Assembly (NCBI GenBank): GCA_900542965.1
Contig: UQPY01000001.1
Coordinates: 38,502 to 102,501 of the forward strand
Direction of reading: 5' to 3'
Length of the DNA: 64,000 nt
Origin: an uncultured Collinsella sp.
GTDB lineage: Bacteria; Actinomycetota; Coriobacteriia; Coriobacteriales; Coriobacteriaceae
Shown here: positions 8,249 to 16,713 of the stretch, piece by piece
How positions within the stretch are numbered: the stretch's first letter is position 1
Layout: each line of letters opens with the position of its first letter
Program-made: the position numbers and the translations under genes
The notes under the pieces: generated by a model
What the model saw: the letters and a program-made list of their open reading frames with translations, nothing else
The model's database searches: none
Told to the model about the DNA's origin: nothing

Positions 8249-9184
8249 CTAATTGACACGTTTTCCATTGTGACCGAAGGGTGTCTGGGCGTGAAGGGCA
8301 AACTTGGAGGGCGCATACCTTCCATCCATCATGCGCTCGATAAGGCCCTCGAGTTCAAGCGAACCCAAGAGTTTGAGTACGCCGACAGCATCGAGCGAGA
8401 CGAGCGCCGCGATGTCGTCGACCTTGAGCGGAGAGGCGATGAGCGCATGCATCACGGTCTGCTGCGTTGGATCCAGGTCGGCAATGCCGGGAGCATCGGG
8501 GCGCGAGTAGCGCAGGGTTCCGTAGATGCGTGAGATAGCCATCTCGATAGATTCCTCGTCGACGATGCAGCAGGCACCGTTCGCAATGAGGTAATTCGTG
8601 CCACGCGACTCGGGCGATAGGATCGACCCCGGCACGGCAAGAAGTTCGCGCCCCAAATCCATAGCAGCCTCGGCTGTAGAAAACGTCCCAGAAGGCATAC
8701 CCGCCTCGGATACAAAGAGGGCTTGCGACAGGGCCGCGATCACGCGATTGCGGCGCGGAAAGGCAAACTTGCGCGGACCCATGCCCCACGGAGAGATCGA
8801 CACGACCGCGCCACCCGTATCGAGCGTGCGCGTAATAAGCCCCGCGCTCGAACGCGGGTAGACCACGTCGGCGCCCGTCCCCAGCACCACGACGTGTTTG
8901 CCGCCGGCGTTGACCGCAGCCCAACCCGAGGCCTGGTCACAACCGACCGCGCCGCCCGAAACAACCGTCACTCCCGCCTCGACTGCCACCTTCGCCGCAA
9001 GCTCTGCCACGGCAAGACCATACGGCGAGGCCTTGCGCGCGCCGATGACGGAGAGCGCGGGCGTCGAAAGCACCTCGGGGTTGCCGCGCACATAGAGCGT
9101 CTGGGGTACATCAGATAGCTCCAAAACGCTCTCGGGATACAACGCATCACCTGGATGCAGCTCGAAGGTCCCCTCAGCTATCAT
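8249..9184 (-). CDS. dprA: DNA-processing protein DprA
   Basis: Binds incoming single-stranded DNA and loads RecA during natural transformation. The 311-residue protein has the extended Rossmann fold of the DprA/Smf family: SVIGARKASPYG, SGGAVGCDQASGWAAVNAGGK, VVVLGTGADVVYP and FPRRNRVIAALS. The glycine-rich EAAMDLGRELLAVPGS and RGTNYLIANGA blocks follow. The C-terminal 80 residues look like the winged-helix domain found in many DprA proteins. ATG 9184 overlaps the comM stop by four bases. With comM upstream this forms a competence-type pair, but DprA occurs in many bacteria not known to be transformable. Confidence 0.94.
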   Translation of the reverse strand: MIAEGTFELHPGDALYPESVLELSDVPQTLYVRGNPEVLSTPALSVIGARKASPYGLAVAELAAKVAVEAGVTVVSGGAVGCDQASGWAAVNAGGKHVVVLGTGADVVYPRSSAGLITRTLDTGGAVVSISPWGMGPRKFAFPRRNRVIAALSQALFVSEAGMPSGTFSTAEAAMDLGRELLAVPGSILSPESRGTNYLIANGACCIVDEESIEMAISRIYGTLRYSRPDAPGIADLDPTQQTVMHALIASPLKVDDIAALVSLDAVGVLKLLGSLELEGLIERMMDGRYAPSKFALHAQTPFGHNGKRVN

Positions 9185-10704
9185 TGGTCCCTCCTTCCCT
9201 GGTACATCGCCGCCTCGAGCACGTGGTCCTGCGTCACTTGCTCGCTCTCGGCGACGTCAGCGATTGTACGCGCGATACGCACCAGGCGTACGATGCCGCG
9301 GCCCGTGAGATGCGTGCGTTTGGACAGGCCGAGTACACACTTCTCCGCCGCATCATCGAGCTCAAAGGTCGAAACGACGCCGTCAATGGACCGTGTCTCG
9401 TCATCCTCGGCCTCGGCATCCGCATCGTCCATACGGGACTCGCGCCAGGCGCGAAAGGCGCGACCGCGTACAACATAGTCACGTAACTCGGCCGACGACA
9501 TACCCTCCGCGCCCTCGATAATCACTTGAGGGTCGGGACGGGTCACATCGATCATCATGTCGATACGGTCGGCCAAGGGACCGCGCAGTTTAGACCGATA
9601 GCGCTCGACCATCGCCGCCGAGCAGCGACACGGTACCTCGCGATCGCCCAAAAAGCCGCAGGGGCAGGGATTGCTCGCAGCCAGCAGCTGAAAGCGCGAC
9701 GGGAAGGTAAAAGCCCCGTCGACGCGTACGATCCTCACGTAGCCGCGCTCGATGGGCTGACGCAGCGTCTGCAGCACGCCAGTGGGAAACTCGGCAAGCT
9801 CGTCCAAAAAGAGCACGCCGCCATGAGCAAGGCTGATCTCACCCGGGTGCACCGGGCGCCCGCCGCCGATAAGGCCTGCGGTCGAAATACTGTGGTGGGG
9901 ACTGCGGAAGGGGCGATGCCCCGCCAACAAGCCATCAATGTTCTCACCCAAAACCGAATGGATGCACAGTGCCTCCTGCTGATCCTCAACGGAAAGCTCG
10001 GGCAGGATGCCGGTCATACGGCGAGCGAGCATCGTCTTGCCCGATCCCGGAGACCCGATCATGAGCAAGCCGAGTTCTCCTGCCGCCGCAAGCGCCATGC
10101 CGCGTTTAGCGACTTCCTGCCCCAGCACGTCGGCATAGTCGAGCTCAGGCTCAAAGGTCGCCTCGACGCTCTCGGAATCCAGATAGTGCCGAGCCGCCTC
10201 GCCCATGCCATGGGCAAGCTGAGACAGATGATCGATAAAGCCGCAATCCACGCCCGCGAGTGGCACATGCTGGTCGGACCTGCCGGCGATAAAAGACAGC
10301 CCCATGTCGCGAGCCAATAGCTGAAACGCCACCTCGCCCTTGACAGGAAGCACCGTACCGTCCAAGCCGAGCTCGCCGGCGATAAGGCAGCAATCGAGGT
10401 TGTCACGGGGAATCTGTCCATCGGCCGCTAGAACCGCGATGGCGATGGGCAGATCAAAGCCGCTACCGGTCTTGCGAATATCGCCGGGCGCCAGGTTGAC
10501 CGTAATGCCCGAGCGTGGGATCTCGAACCCGGCGGAGCGCATCGCGCAGCGAATACGACCGCGTGACTCCATCACCTCCATACTCGGAATACCGAGCATC
10601 TGAATGCCCGGAACGCCACCGGCAAGCGAGACCTCGACCGTGACGGGAATCGCCTCGACGCCGCGGATGCAGGCCGCGTGAACGGCAAACGTCTCGAACG
10701 CCAT
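9181..10704 (-). CDS. comM: YifB/ComM family Mg-chelatase-like AAA+ ATPase
   Basis: ComM is a hexameric helicase that promotes branch migration during transformation. The 507-residue product has an N-terminal Lon-protease-like domain (residues 1-170, including GVPGIQMLGIP and VNLAPGDIRKTGSGFDL). An AAA+ core follows, with Walker A GSPGSGKT at 217-224, HPGEISLAHGGVLFLDELAEF as Walker B, and the Cys-rich NPCPCGF insert. A C-terminal Mg-chelatase lid comes last. A longer in-frame reading adds 66 low-complexity residues that overlap yraN; I rejected it. The ATG at 10704 shares bases with the yraN stop and MAFETFAVHA is a typical ComM start. Confidence 0.93.
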   Translation of the reverse strand: MAFETFAVHAACIRGVEAIPVTVEVSLAGGVPGIQMLGIPSMEVMESRGRIRCAMRSAGFEIPRSGITVNLAPGDIRKTGSGFDLPIAIAVLAADGQIPRDNLDCCLIAGELGLDGTVLPVKGEVAFQLLARDMGLSFIAGRSDQHVPLAGVDCGFIDHLSQLAHGMGEAARHYLDSESVEATFEPELDYADVLGQEVAKRGMALAAAGELGLLMIGSPGSGKTMLARRMTGILPELSVEDQQEALCIHSVLGENIDGLLAGHRPFRSPHHSISTAGLIGGGRPVHPGEISLAHGGVLFLDELAEFPTGVLQTLRQPIERGYVRIVRVDGAFTFPSRFQLLAASNPCPCGFLGDREVPCRCSAAMVERYRSKLRGPLADRIDMMIDVTRPDPQVIIEGAEGMSSAELRDYVVRGRAFRAWRESRMDDADAEAEDDETRSIDGVVSTFELDDAAEKCVLGLSKRTHLTGRGIVRLVRIARTIADVAESEQVTQDHVLEAAMYQGRRDQ

Positions 10705-11189
10705 CACGACACCTGCCAATCGAACGCGTTGTACTGATGCTCGATCTCGGCGATATGCCCGCCGCGGATGGTGACACCCACGGCATCGAAGCGAATCGCC
10801 TTGAGCGGATAATGCTCCATGAGATAGCAACTTGCGATGCGGCGGTAGCGGCGTTGCTTTTGGGCGTCCACGGCCTCCTCCGGAAAGACCCTCGTGCTGC
10901 AATCCAGTGCAACGCGTCTGGTCTTGACCTCGGCCATTACCACGACATCGTCGAGCTCATCGAGCAGCACCAGGTCGGCCTCGCCCTCGGTGCAACGATA
11001 GCCCTGCTCCAGCAAGGTGTAGCCGCGCTCGTTAAAGTAGTCGATGGTGATCAGCTCGCCAAGCATGCCCAGCTCGCGGGGACTGAGTCCCTTGATAAAC
11101 TCGGGCGTCATCGCCCCGCAGTCGAGCTCGCCGTTTTCCCAACGCTCCTTGAGCTGCTGCGTCTTACTCTTTTTGCTTGCGGCACTCAT
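10704..11189 (-). CDS. UPF0102/YraN family protein
   Basis: Predicted restriction-endonuclease-fold protein of unknown role; the family is widespread and usually sits near rnhB, comM and dprA, as here. The 161-residue product has about 45 polar lead residues. The core follows: GELITIDYFNERGYTLLEQG, then GEADLVLLDE, VVMAEVKTRR (the E-x-K motif of the nuclease fold) and the C-terminal IRFDAVGV. The start at 11189 (MSAASKKS) is chosen for its AAAGGAGA ribosome-binding site; a longer reading to 11279 lacks one. It overlaps comM by one ATGA unit. Function is not established. Confidence 0.85.
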   Translation of the reverse strand: MSAASKKSKTQQLKERWENGELDCGAMTPEFIKGLSPRELGMLGELITIDYFNERGYTLLEQGYRCTEGEADLVLLDELDDVVVMAEVKTRRVALDCSTRVFPEEAVDAQKQRRYRRIASCYLMEHYPLKAIRFDAVGVTIRGGHIAEIEHQYNAFDWQVS

Positions 11190-11287
11190 GGGGTCTCCTT
11201 TCCCGCACGCTGCATTGCCCCGATGATGAGGGCACCTTTCATGCGGGTAAGTACAGGAAGCAAACCAAAAGCTGACCAAATGCCGTC

Positions 11288-11328
11288 AAAAAAAGGACCG
11301 TACGCAGCAATGGTGCTGTATACGGCCC
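11288..11328 (-). terminator. Rho-independent terminator after rnhB
   Basis: Imperfect 12-bp GC-rich stem (around CCGTAcgCAGCA / TGCTGtaTACGG, with G-U pairs) whose minus-strand 3' side runs into seven consecutive T (11288-11294). It follows the rnhB stop by 50 bases. The remainder of 11190-11378 shows no gene. Confidence 0.75.
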
Positions 11329-11378
11329 GCTACCAGCAGGTTTATAAAACGTCAGAGGTCCCTGTCTCCACAATTAGC

Positions 11379-12167
11379 CTAGAAAAGGCGCTCAGTCTGC
11401 AGAAAGTTTCCGCAAAAGCTCACGCGGTGCAGTGGACAAAGTCCATGTTTGCGAATGGCCTCGATATGCTCGGGGCTTGCATAGCCCTTCGACTCGGCCA
11501 GATGGTACTCGGGATACTCGGCGTCGTACTCGACCATCATCTCGTCACGCGTGACCTTAGCCATGATGGACGCCGCGGCGATGCAGGCGATCTTGGCATC
11601 GCCCTTCACCACATCGCGCTCGTTAGGAACAGCGCCCAAGGGGTTGCCATCCATAAGCACGCAATCGGGCTCGAGCCCCGTATCGGCCACAGCGCCCGCA
11701 ACGGCGGTACGGATAGCACGGGCCATGCCCATCTCATCGATATCCTTAGGCGCGATATGGCAAAAACCGATCGCCGTCGCCACCTCGGCAATCTTCACTG
11801 AGAGCAACTCGCGGCGCGCCGGCGTGAGCTTTTTGGAATCGTTGATGCCCCAGACGCGCGGCTCCATAGGAAGGCAGACAGCGCATACCGTCAAAGGACC
11901 GGCCACCGATCCGCGACCCACCTCGTCGACACCAACGACCACCCCATCGCCGCCAAGCTCATGCATAAGCTCGTACATGTCATTGACGCGTTCGCGCTCG
12001 GCAAGCTCTTTGGCATGGCGTTTGAGAGCGCGTTCGCAAGCCTTGATCACCTGCTGGCGCGGGTCCTCGCGATAATGCTCCACGAGGGCGGGAATCTCCT
12101 CAAACGTTGCGCTCGCCAACTCACCGGCAACCTGCGATGCCGAAACCGAGCTCGTCATGTTGGCCAT
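11379..12167 (-). CDS. rnhB: Ribonuclease HII
   Basis: Cleaves RNA in RNA-DNA hybrids, including single ribonucleotides misincorporated into DNA. The 262-residue protein has an N-terminal helical extension of about 70 residues. The catalytic DEVGRGSVAGP (Asp81, Glu82) and the third acidic site in CVLMDGNPL follow. Further on are KGDAKIACIAAASIMAKVTRD and the C-terminal KGYASPEHIEAIRKHG typical of RNase HII. The start at 12167 (MANMTSS) is preferred over an ATG six codons upstream because AGGAGG lies between the two. It follows rplS after a terminator; rplS-rnhB adjacency is common. Confidence 0.95.
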   Translation of the reverse strand: MANMTSSVSASQVAGELASATFEEIPALVEHYREDPRQQVIKACERALKRHAKELAERERVNDMYELMHELGGDGVVVGVDEVGRGSVAGPLTVCAVCLPMEPRVWGINDSKKLTPARRELLSVKIAEVATAIGFCHIAPKDIDEMGMARAIRTAVAGAVADTGLEPDCVLMDGNPLGAVPNERDVVKGDAKIACIAAASIMAKVTRDEMMVEYDAEYPEYHLAESKGYASPEHIEAIRKHGLCPLHRVSFCGNFLQTERLF

Positions 12168-12195
12168 ACCAGGCCCTCCTTGCATGCAAATCAGA

Positions 12196-12226
12196 TAAAA
12201 AGAAGGGCCACCCGAAGGTGACCCTT
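12196..12226 (-). terminator. Rho-independent terminator after rplS
   Basis: Ten-base-pair stem (12203-12212 with 12217-12226) closed on the minus strand by a TTCG tetraloop and followed by CTTTTT. One G-U pair. It ends rplS before rnhB. Confidence 0.85.
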
Positions 12227-12260
12227 GTGTCCAAACGAGTGGACAGACGCTGCGATCTTC

Positions 12261-12602
12261 TTAGCGCTTCTCGGGGATGCGAGCAGCCTTGCCCACCTTG
12301 TCGCGGAGGTAGTACAGCTTGGCACGACGGACGCGACCATGACGGACGACCTCGAGCTTGGCGATCTTGGGGCTGTGAAGCGGGAAGGTACGCTCAACAC
12401 CGACACCGAAGGACATCTTGCGGACGGTGAAGGTCTCGCGGGCACCGGCGCCGGCCATGCGGATGACGTCGCCCTGGAAGACCTGGATGCGCTCGCGGTC
12501 GCCTTCCTTAATGCGGTAGTGAACCTTGACGTTGTCGGCGACGCGAACCTGAGGAATGTCCTCGCGGATCTGCTGACGCTCGATTGCGCGGATGTAATCC
12601 AT
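12261..12602 (-). CDS. rplS: 50S ribosomal protein L19
   Basis: Large-subunit protein at the 30S-50S interface. It is 113 residues, with the family blocks [37 protein letters not shown] and [19 protein letters not shown]. The ATG at 12602 follows AAGGAA; a TTG two codons upstream also keeps the frame but is less well placed. It is monocistronic here, with its own promoter at 12672-12699 and its own terminator. In many bacteria rplS follows trmD, but here trmD is 8 kb away. Confidence 0.97.
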   Translation of the reverse strand: MDYIRAIERQQIREDIPQVRVADNVKVHYRIKEGDRERIQVFQGDVIRMAGAGARETFTVRKMSFGVGVERTFPLHSPKIAKLEVVRHGRVRRAKLYYLRDKVGKAARIPEKR

Positions 12603-12671
12603 GTGCAATTCCTTACTCTTCTAGAGGTGCCGTACCACCTTGGCCGGCACGTAGTTGAACAAACGTATTCG

Positions 12672-12699
12672 AGTATACACGCGCGGGTTTCTGCTGCAA
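12672..12699 (-). promoter_or_regulatory. Sigma-70-type promoter for rplS
   Basis: Minus-strand TTGCAG (12694-12699) and TATACT (12672-12677) are separated by 16 bases. A leader of about 60 bases precedes the rplS ATG. The position between the ppdK hairpin and rplS fits. Confidence 0.6.
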
Positions 12700-12745
12700 G
12701 AACATTTTTTTACGCAGACAAAAAGACAAAACCCGCACATGATAA

Positions 12746-12773
12746 CCGCCCGTCTCACGAATGAGACGGGCGG
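12746..12773 (-). terminator. Strong hairpin after ppdK, likely terminator
   Basis: Perfect 12-bp stem (12746-12757 with 12762-12773) with a TTCG loop on the minus strand, 38 bases past the ppdK stop. It lacks an immediate T run; a GTTTTG sequence comes about 12 bases later. Most likely a terminator or 3'-end stabiliser. Confidence 0.6.
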
Positions 12774-12811
12774 CATGAAGGGGGCTACGTTAGGCGCCTA
12801 AACCCAGAACA

Positions 12812-15562
12812 TTAGGCGGAACGCTTGGCCTCGAGCTTGGCCTGAGCGGCAGCCAGGCGTGCGAGGGGCACGCGATAGGGCGAGCAGGACACGTAGTCCA
12901 CGTCGGCCACGTTAAACAGGCCCTTGATGGACTTGGGGTCGCCGCCGTGCTCGCCGCACACGCCAAAGTGCATGTCGGGGTTGGTGGCGCGACCCTTCTC
13001 CACGGCCATACGCACGAGCTCGAGCACCGCCACGTCGATGGTCTCGAAGGGGTTGTCCTTCAAGATCTTCTTGTGCATGTACAGCGGGATGAACTTGGCC
13101 TCGGCATCATCGCGGGAGAAGCCGAAGGTGGTCTGGGTGAGGTCGTTGGTGCCAAAGCAGAAGAAGTCTGCGTGATGGGCGATCTCGTCAGCGACCATGC
13201 AGGCGCGCGGCAGCTCGAGCATCGTGCCCACGGGAATATTGAGCTCGACGCCCTCTTCGTCGGAAACCTCGGCGATCACGCGCTCGATGACCTCGCGGGT
13301 CTGGACATGCTCGGCCGTGATGGAAACGAGCGGAACCATGATCTCGGGGCGCGGATCGACGCCTTCCTTGATAAGACGGGCAGCAGCCGTGGCGACGGCG
13401 CGAACCTGCATGAGCGGCAGATCGCTAAAGACAACGGACAGGCGCACGCCGCGTAGGCCGAGCATGGGGTTCGACTCGACCATGCCGTCGATACGACGCA
13501 GGCGGGCGCGCAGGACGGCAAGTTCTTCCTCGCTGGCGCCAGCGGCTTCCTTCTTGGTGATGGCGACCTCGAGCTCGCGAGGATTATCCAGGAACTCATG
13601 AAGCGGCGGATCGAGCAGGCGGACGACCACATCGCGACCGGACATGGTCTTGAACATCGCCAGGAAGTCCTCGGTCTGAACCTTGAGCAGGTCGGCCAGG
13701 GCCTGCTGCTTCACGGCCTCATCGTCAGACAGGATAAAGCTCTGGATGATGTTCTTGCGGTCGCCCAGGAACATGTGCTCGGTGCGGCACAGGCCAATGG
13801 CCTCGGCGCCAAACTCGAGCGCGAGCGCGGCATCCTCGGGGCTGTCGGCGTTGACGCGCACATGGTTGGCATGGCCACAGGTATCGTCCAGGCGAATCTC
13901 GTCGGCCCAGGACAGGATGGTGTCCAGGTCGCCGGTAAGCTCGGCGGAGACCAGGTCGACGGCGCCGTCGACGACGACGCCTTGGGTGCCGTCGATGGAG
14001 ATGACATCGCCCTCGCGCAGCACGCGGTCGCTGCCCTCGATGCGCACGACCTTCTCGGCCGCGTCGATATGGAAGCGCTCAACGCCGCAGACGCAGGGCG
14101 TACCCATGCCGCGGGCGATAACGGCGGCATGGCTCGTCTTGCCACCGTGGCTGGTCAGGATGCCCTCGGCGGCGACCATGCCCTTCAGGTCGTCGGGGTT
14201 GGTCTCCCAACGAACCAGAATGACCTTGTGGCCCTCGTTGGTGCGCGCGACGGCGTCGTCGCTCGAGAACACGACCTCGCCCACAGCGGCACCGGGGCTG
14301 GCGTTCAGACCGCTGGCCAGCGCCTCGTACTTCTTAGAGGCGTCAAACTGCGGGTGCAGGAGTTGGTCGAGCTGCGCGGGATCGATGCGGCTCACGGCCT
14401 CCTCGCGGGTGATCAGGCCCTCCTCGACCATTTCGATAGCGATGCGCAGGGCGGCGGTGGCGGTGCGCTTGCCCACGCGGGTCTGGAGCATCCAGAGCTT
14501 GCCCTGCTCGATGGTGAACTCGATATCGCACATATCGCGATAATGATCCTCGAGCGTCAGGAACACGCGCTCGAGCTCCTCACCTGCGGACTCGAGGCCC
14601 GGGGTGGTCTTGAGGTCGGCAATGGGCTCGGTGTTGCGGATGCCGGCGACGACGTCCTCGCCCTGGGCGTTAACCAGAAAATCGCCGTAGAACTCCTTGG
14701 TGCCGTCGGCCGGGTTGCGCGTAAAGGCGACGCCGGTCGCAGAGGTCTCGCCCTTGTTGCCAAAGGCCATGGCCTGCACGTTGACGGCGGTGCCGAGGTC
14801 GTCGGAAATGCCATGCTGCTTGCGGTAGATGCAGGCACGCTCGTTCATCCAGCTGCCAAAGACGGCCTGGATTGCAAGGCGTAGCTGAAGCTCCGGGTCG
14901 TGCGGGAAAACGGGCTTGCCATCGGCGACCTCGAGCTCGGGATACAGGGAGGCATCGACGTTCTCGGAGAAGATGCCCTTAAAGGTCTCGACGAGTTCCT
15001 GCAGATCCTCGGCCGAAAGCTCGGAATCGACGCGAACGCCGGCGACCAGACGGGCCTGGGTCAGGGCGTTCTCGAACAGGTCGGCGTCAACGCCCATGAC
15101 GACATTGGAAAACATCTGGATAAAGCGGCGGTAGCTATCCCAGGCAAAACGCGGGTTCTGCGTCTGCGCGATAAGGCCCTGGACGGAATCGTCATTGAGG
15201 CCCAAGTTGAGGACCGTGTCCATCATACCGGGCATGGAGAACGGAGCGCCCGAACGAACCGACACGAGCAGCGGATCATTATCGTCACCGAGCTTCTTGC
15301 CGCAGCGGGCCTCGAGGTCCGCCTCGGCGGCAACGATCTCATCGAGTGCGCCCTCGGGCCACACGTTGCCGGCACCAGAGTACTCGACGCAAGTCTGGCA
15401 GGTAATGGTAAAGCCACCGGGAACCGGCAGGCCGATACGGCTCATCTCGGCAAGGTTAGCGCCCTTGCCGCCAAGCACGAAGTTCATGGACTTGTCGCCC
15501 TCAGTGACACAGGTGCCCTGGGCGTCGGTTCCAAAACGGTAAACCCTCTTGCAATCGCTCAC
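12812..15562 (-). CDS. ppdK: Pyruvate, phosphate dikinase
   Basis: Interconverts pyruvate + ATP + Pi with phosphoenolpyruvate + AMP + PPi, used in PPi-linked glycolysis or PEP synthesis. The 916-residue protein has the ATP-grasp N-terminal domain (VLGGKGANLAEMSRIGLPVPGGFTI). The central phosphohistidine domain carries GGKTSHAAVIARGMG, with catalytic His478 and regulatory Thr476. The C-terminal PEP-binding barrel has GLCRTEHMF and ends around FGVCGEHGGDP. The start is GTG. Its partner ppsR is 250 bases upstream; that gap carries GGTAAA repeats and a poor -35, which suggest regulated expression. Confidence 0.97.
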   Translation of the reverse strand: MSDCKRVYRFGTDAQGTCVTEGDKSMNFVLGGKGANLAEMSRIGLPVPGGFTITCQTCVEYSGAGNVWPEGALDEIVAAEADLEARCGKKLGDDNDPLLVSVRSGAPFSMPGMMDTVLNLGLNDDSVQGLIAQTQNPRFAWDSYRRFIQMFSNVVMGVDADLFENALTQARLVAGVRVDSELSAEDLQELVETFKGIFSENVDASLYPELEVADGKPVFPHDPELQLRLAIQAVFGSWMNERACIYRKQHGISDDLGTAVNVQAMAFGNKGETSATGVAFTRNPADGTKEFYGDFLVNAQGEDVVAGIRNTEPIADLKTTPGLESAGEELERVFLTLEDHYRDMCDIEFTIEQGKLWMLQTRVGKRTATAALRIAIEMVEEGLITREEAVSRIDPAQLDQLLHPQFDASKKYEALASGLNASPGAAVGEVVFSSDDAVARTNEGHKVILVRWETNPDDLKGMVAAEGILTSHGGKTSHAAVIARGMGTPCVCGVERFHIDAAEKVVRIEGSDRVLREGDVISIDGTQGVVVDGAVDLVSAELTGDLDTILSWADEIRLDDTCGHANHVRVNADSPEDAALALEFGAEAIGLCRTEHMFLGDRKNIIQSFILSDDEAVKQQALADLLKVQTEDFLAMFKTMSGRDVVVRLLDPPLHEFLDNPRELEVAITKKEAAGASEEELAVLRARLRRIDGMVESNPMLGLRGVRLSVVFSDLPLMQVRAVATAAARLIKEGVDPRPEIMVPLVSITAEHVQTREVIERVIAEVSDEEGVELNIPVGTMLELPRACMVADEIAHHADFFCFGTNDLTQTTFGFSRDDAEAKFIPLYMHKKILKDNPFETIDVAVLELVRMAVEKGRATNPDMHFGVCGEHGGDPKSIKGLFNVADVDYVSCSPYRVPLARLAAAQAKLEAKRSA

Positions 15563-15637
15563 GATACTTCCCCTTCCATGCGCTCTCGCGCACGACCGTG
15601 GTAACGAATCGACCCGCCGGATGCGGGCCGTGAGGGA

Positions 15638-15643
15638 ACTATA
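15638..15643 (-). promoter_or_regulatory. Possible -10 of the ppdK promoter
   Basis: Minus strand TATAGT, about 75 bases before the ppdK GTG. The position 17 bases upstream (TCAAGC) is a poor -35. The sequence therefore looks like a promoter that needs an activator, in keeping with the repeats upstream at 15685-15732. Confidence 0.4.
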
Positions 15644-15684
15644 CGGCGGGTTTTGGGCAGGCTTGAGCAGAGGGTGCGCGGTTT

Positions 15685-15732
15685 GGTAAACGTGCTAAAA
15701 CTGGCGGTAAACGGTAGGTAAAGGTGGTTACC
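15685..15732. promoter_or_regulatory. Phased GGTAAA repeats upstream of ppdK
   Basis: GGTAAA occurs at 15685-15690, 15706-15711 and 15717-15722 (starts 21 and 11 bases apart, two and one helical turns). An inverted GGTTACC lies at 15726-15732. They sit about 45-95 bases upstream of the candidate -10. They are plausible operator sites for a transcription factor acting on ppdK; no regulator gene is adjacent. The rest of the 250-base gap between ppsR and ppdK shows no gene. Confidence 0.45.
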
Positions 15733-15812
15733 TTATGAAGATACCACTGCAATAAAAAAGCAGGTCAAGTGCGATATTTTTGCTAAATCGCTTTATCAAA
15801 ATGCTGCTACTA

Positions 15813-16679
15813 TTAGGCTTGACGGGCGGCGCGGCGGGCACGGGCTTCTTGGATTTCCTCCAAGTGGCTAATGATCTCGGCAGCGCTCTCCTCGATAGCC
15901 TTGCCGTCGGTACGCACCACAAAGCAGCCTAGCCGCTTCATGAGGGCACGAGCTTCCTCAAGCTCGCTGTGCACACTCTCGGGCTCGGCATAGGAGCCGG
16001 CAACGGCACGAGCGTAGTCATCGCCCAAGCGGCTATCGCGAATTTCGGAAATCACATCGACGGTCGAAATTAGGCCGAACAGGCGCATCGGGTCAACCTC
16101 GTAAATCGACTTCGGTGGCTCCATGCCATGGGCCAAAGGAACATTGGCAACCTTGTAACCCTGATAGGCCAAATACATCGACAGCGGCGTCTTGGACGTG
16201 CGGGATACGCCCAGCAGCACGATATCGGCTCCCGAAAGGTCGTCGCAGCCGCGTCCATCATCGTGCTCAACGAAATATTCCATGGCCTCGATACGATGGA
16301 AATAGCGGTCATCGGTCCTGTGAATCACGCCCGCAACGCCTTTGGGCGGCACACCGATGAGCGACGACAGCACAGCGAGCGTAGGACCGATCAGGTCGAC
16401 CGAACGGATATGCAGCATGCCCAGGTAATCGAGCACGCGGGCGCGAAGCGCCGGATCGACAATGGTGTGGAACACGGCAATATCGCGATGGTCCGCATCA
16501 ACGCGCGGGCCCACAAACGACTTAACCTGCTCCACCGAGTTCACCTTGGGCAGGCGCAACAAACGAAAAGCCCCTTCATCAAATTGCCCGGACGCCGCAA
16601 GCACCACCTCACAAGCGGTATCGCCGAGCGAGTCGGAGATAACGATAACGGTGGGACGAGCGGTGACCGGGCAATCCAT
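15813..16679 (-). CDS. ppsR: PPDK regulatory protein (DUF299 kinase/pyrophosphorylase)
   Basis: Bifunctional enzyme that inactivates PPDK by ADP-dependent phosphorylation of the Thr next to the catalytic His, and reactivates it by Pi-dependent dephosphorylation. The 288-residue protein shows the DUF299 blocks VIVISDSLGDTA, IGPTLAVLSSLIG and the P-loop-like GVSRTSKTPLSMYLAYQG (157 onward). YKVANVPL and the C-terminal helical end follow. Its position directly upstream of ppdK on the same strand supports PPDK, rather than PEP synthase, as the target. The start is ATG with AAAGGAG upstream. Confidence 0.93.
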   Translation of the reverse strand: MDCPVTARPTVIVISDSLGDTACEVVLAASGQFDEGAFRLLRLPKVNSVEQVKSFVGPRVDADHRDIAVFHTIVDPALRARVLDYLGMLHIRSVDLIGPTLAVLSSLIGVPPKGVAGVIHRTDDRYFHRIEAMEYFVEHDDGRGCDDLSGADIVLLGVSRTSKTPLSMYLAYQGYKVANVPLAHGMEPPKSIYEVDPMRLFGLISTVDVISEIRDSRLGDDYARAVAGSYAEPESVHSELEEARALMKRLGCFVVRTDGKAIEESAAEIISHLEEIQEARARRAARQA

Positions 16680-16713
16680 GCGGGGCTCCTTTTGCGCTTA
16701 CGCGCAGGCTGGC

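Noticed and set aside
10705..10902. 66-codon N-terminal extension of comM
   Set aside because: The extension lies in the yraN gene, is Arg/Gly/Pro-rich and not like the family; an ATG at 10704 overlaps the yraN stop as usual.
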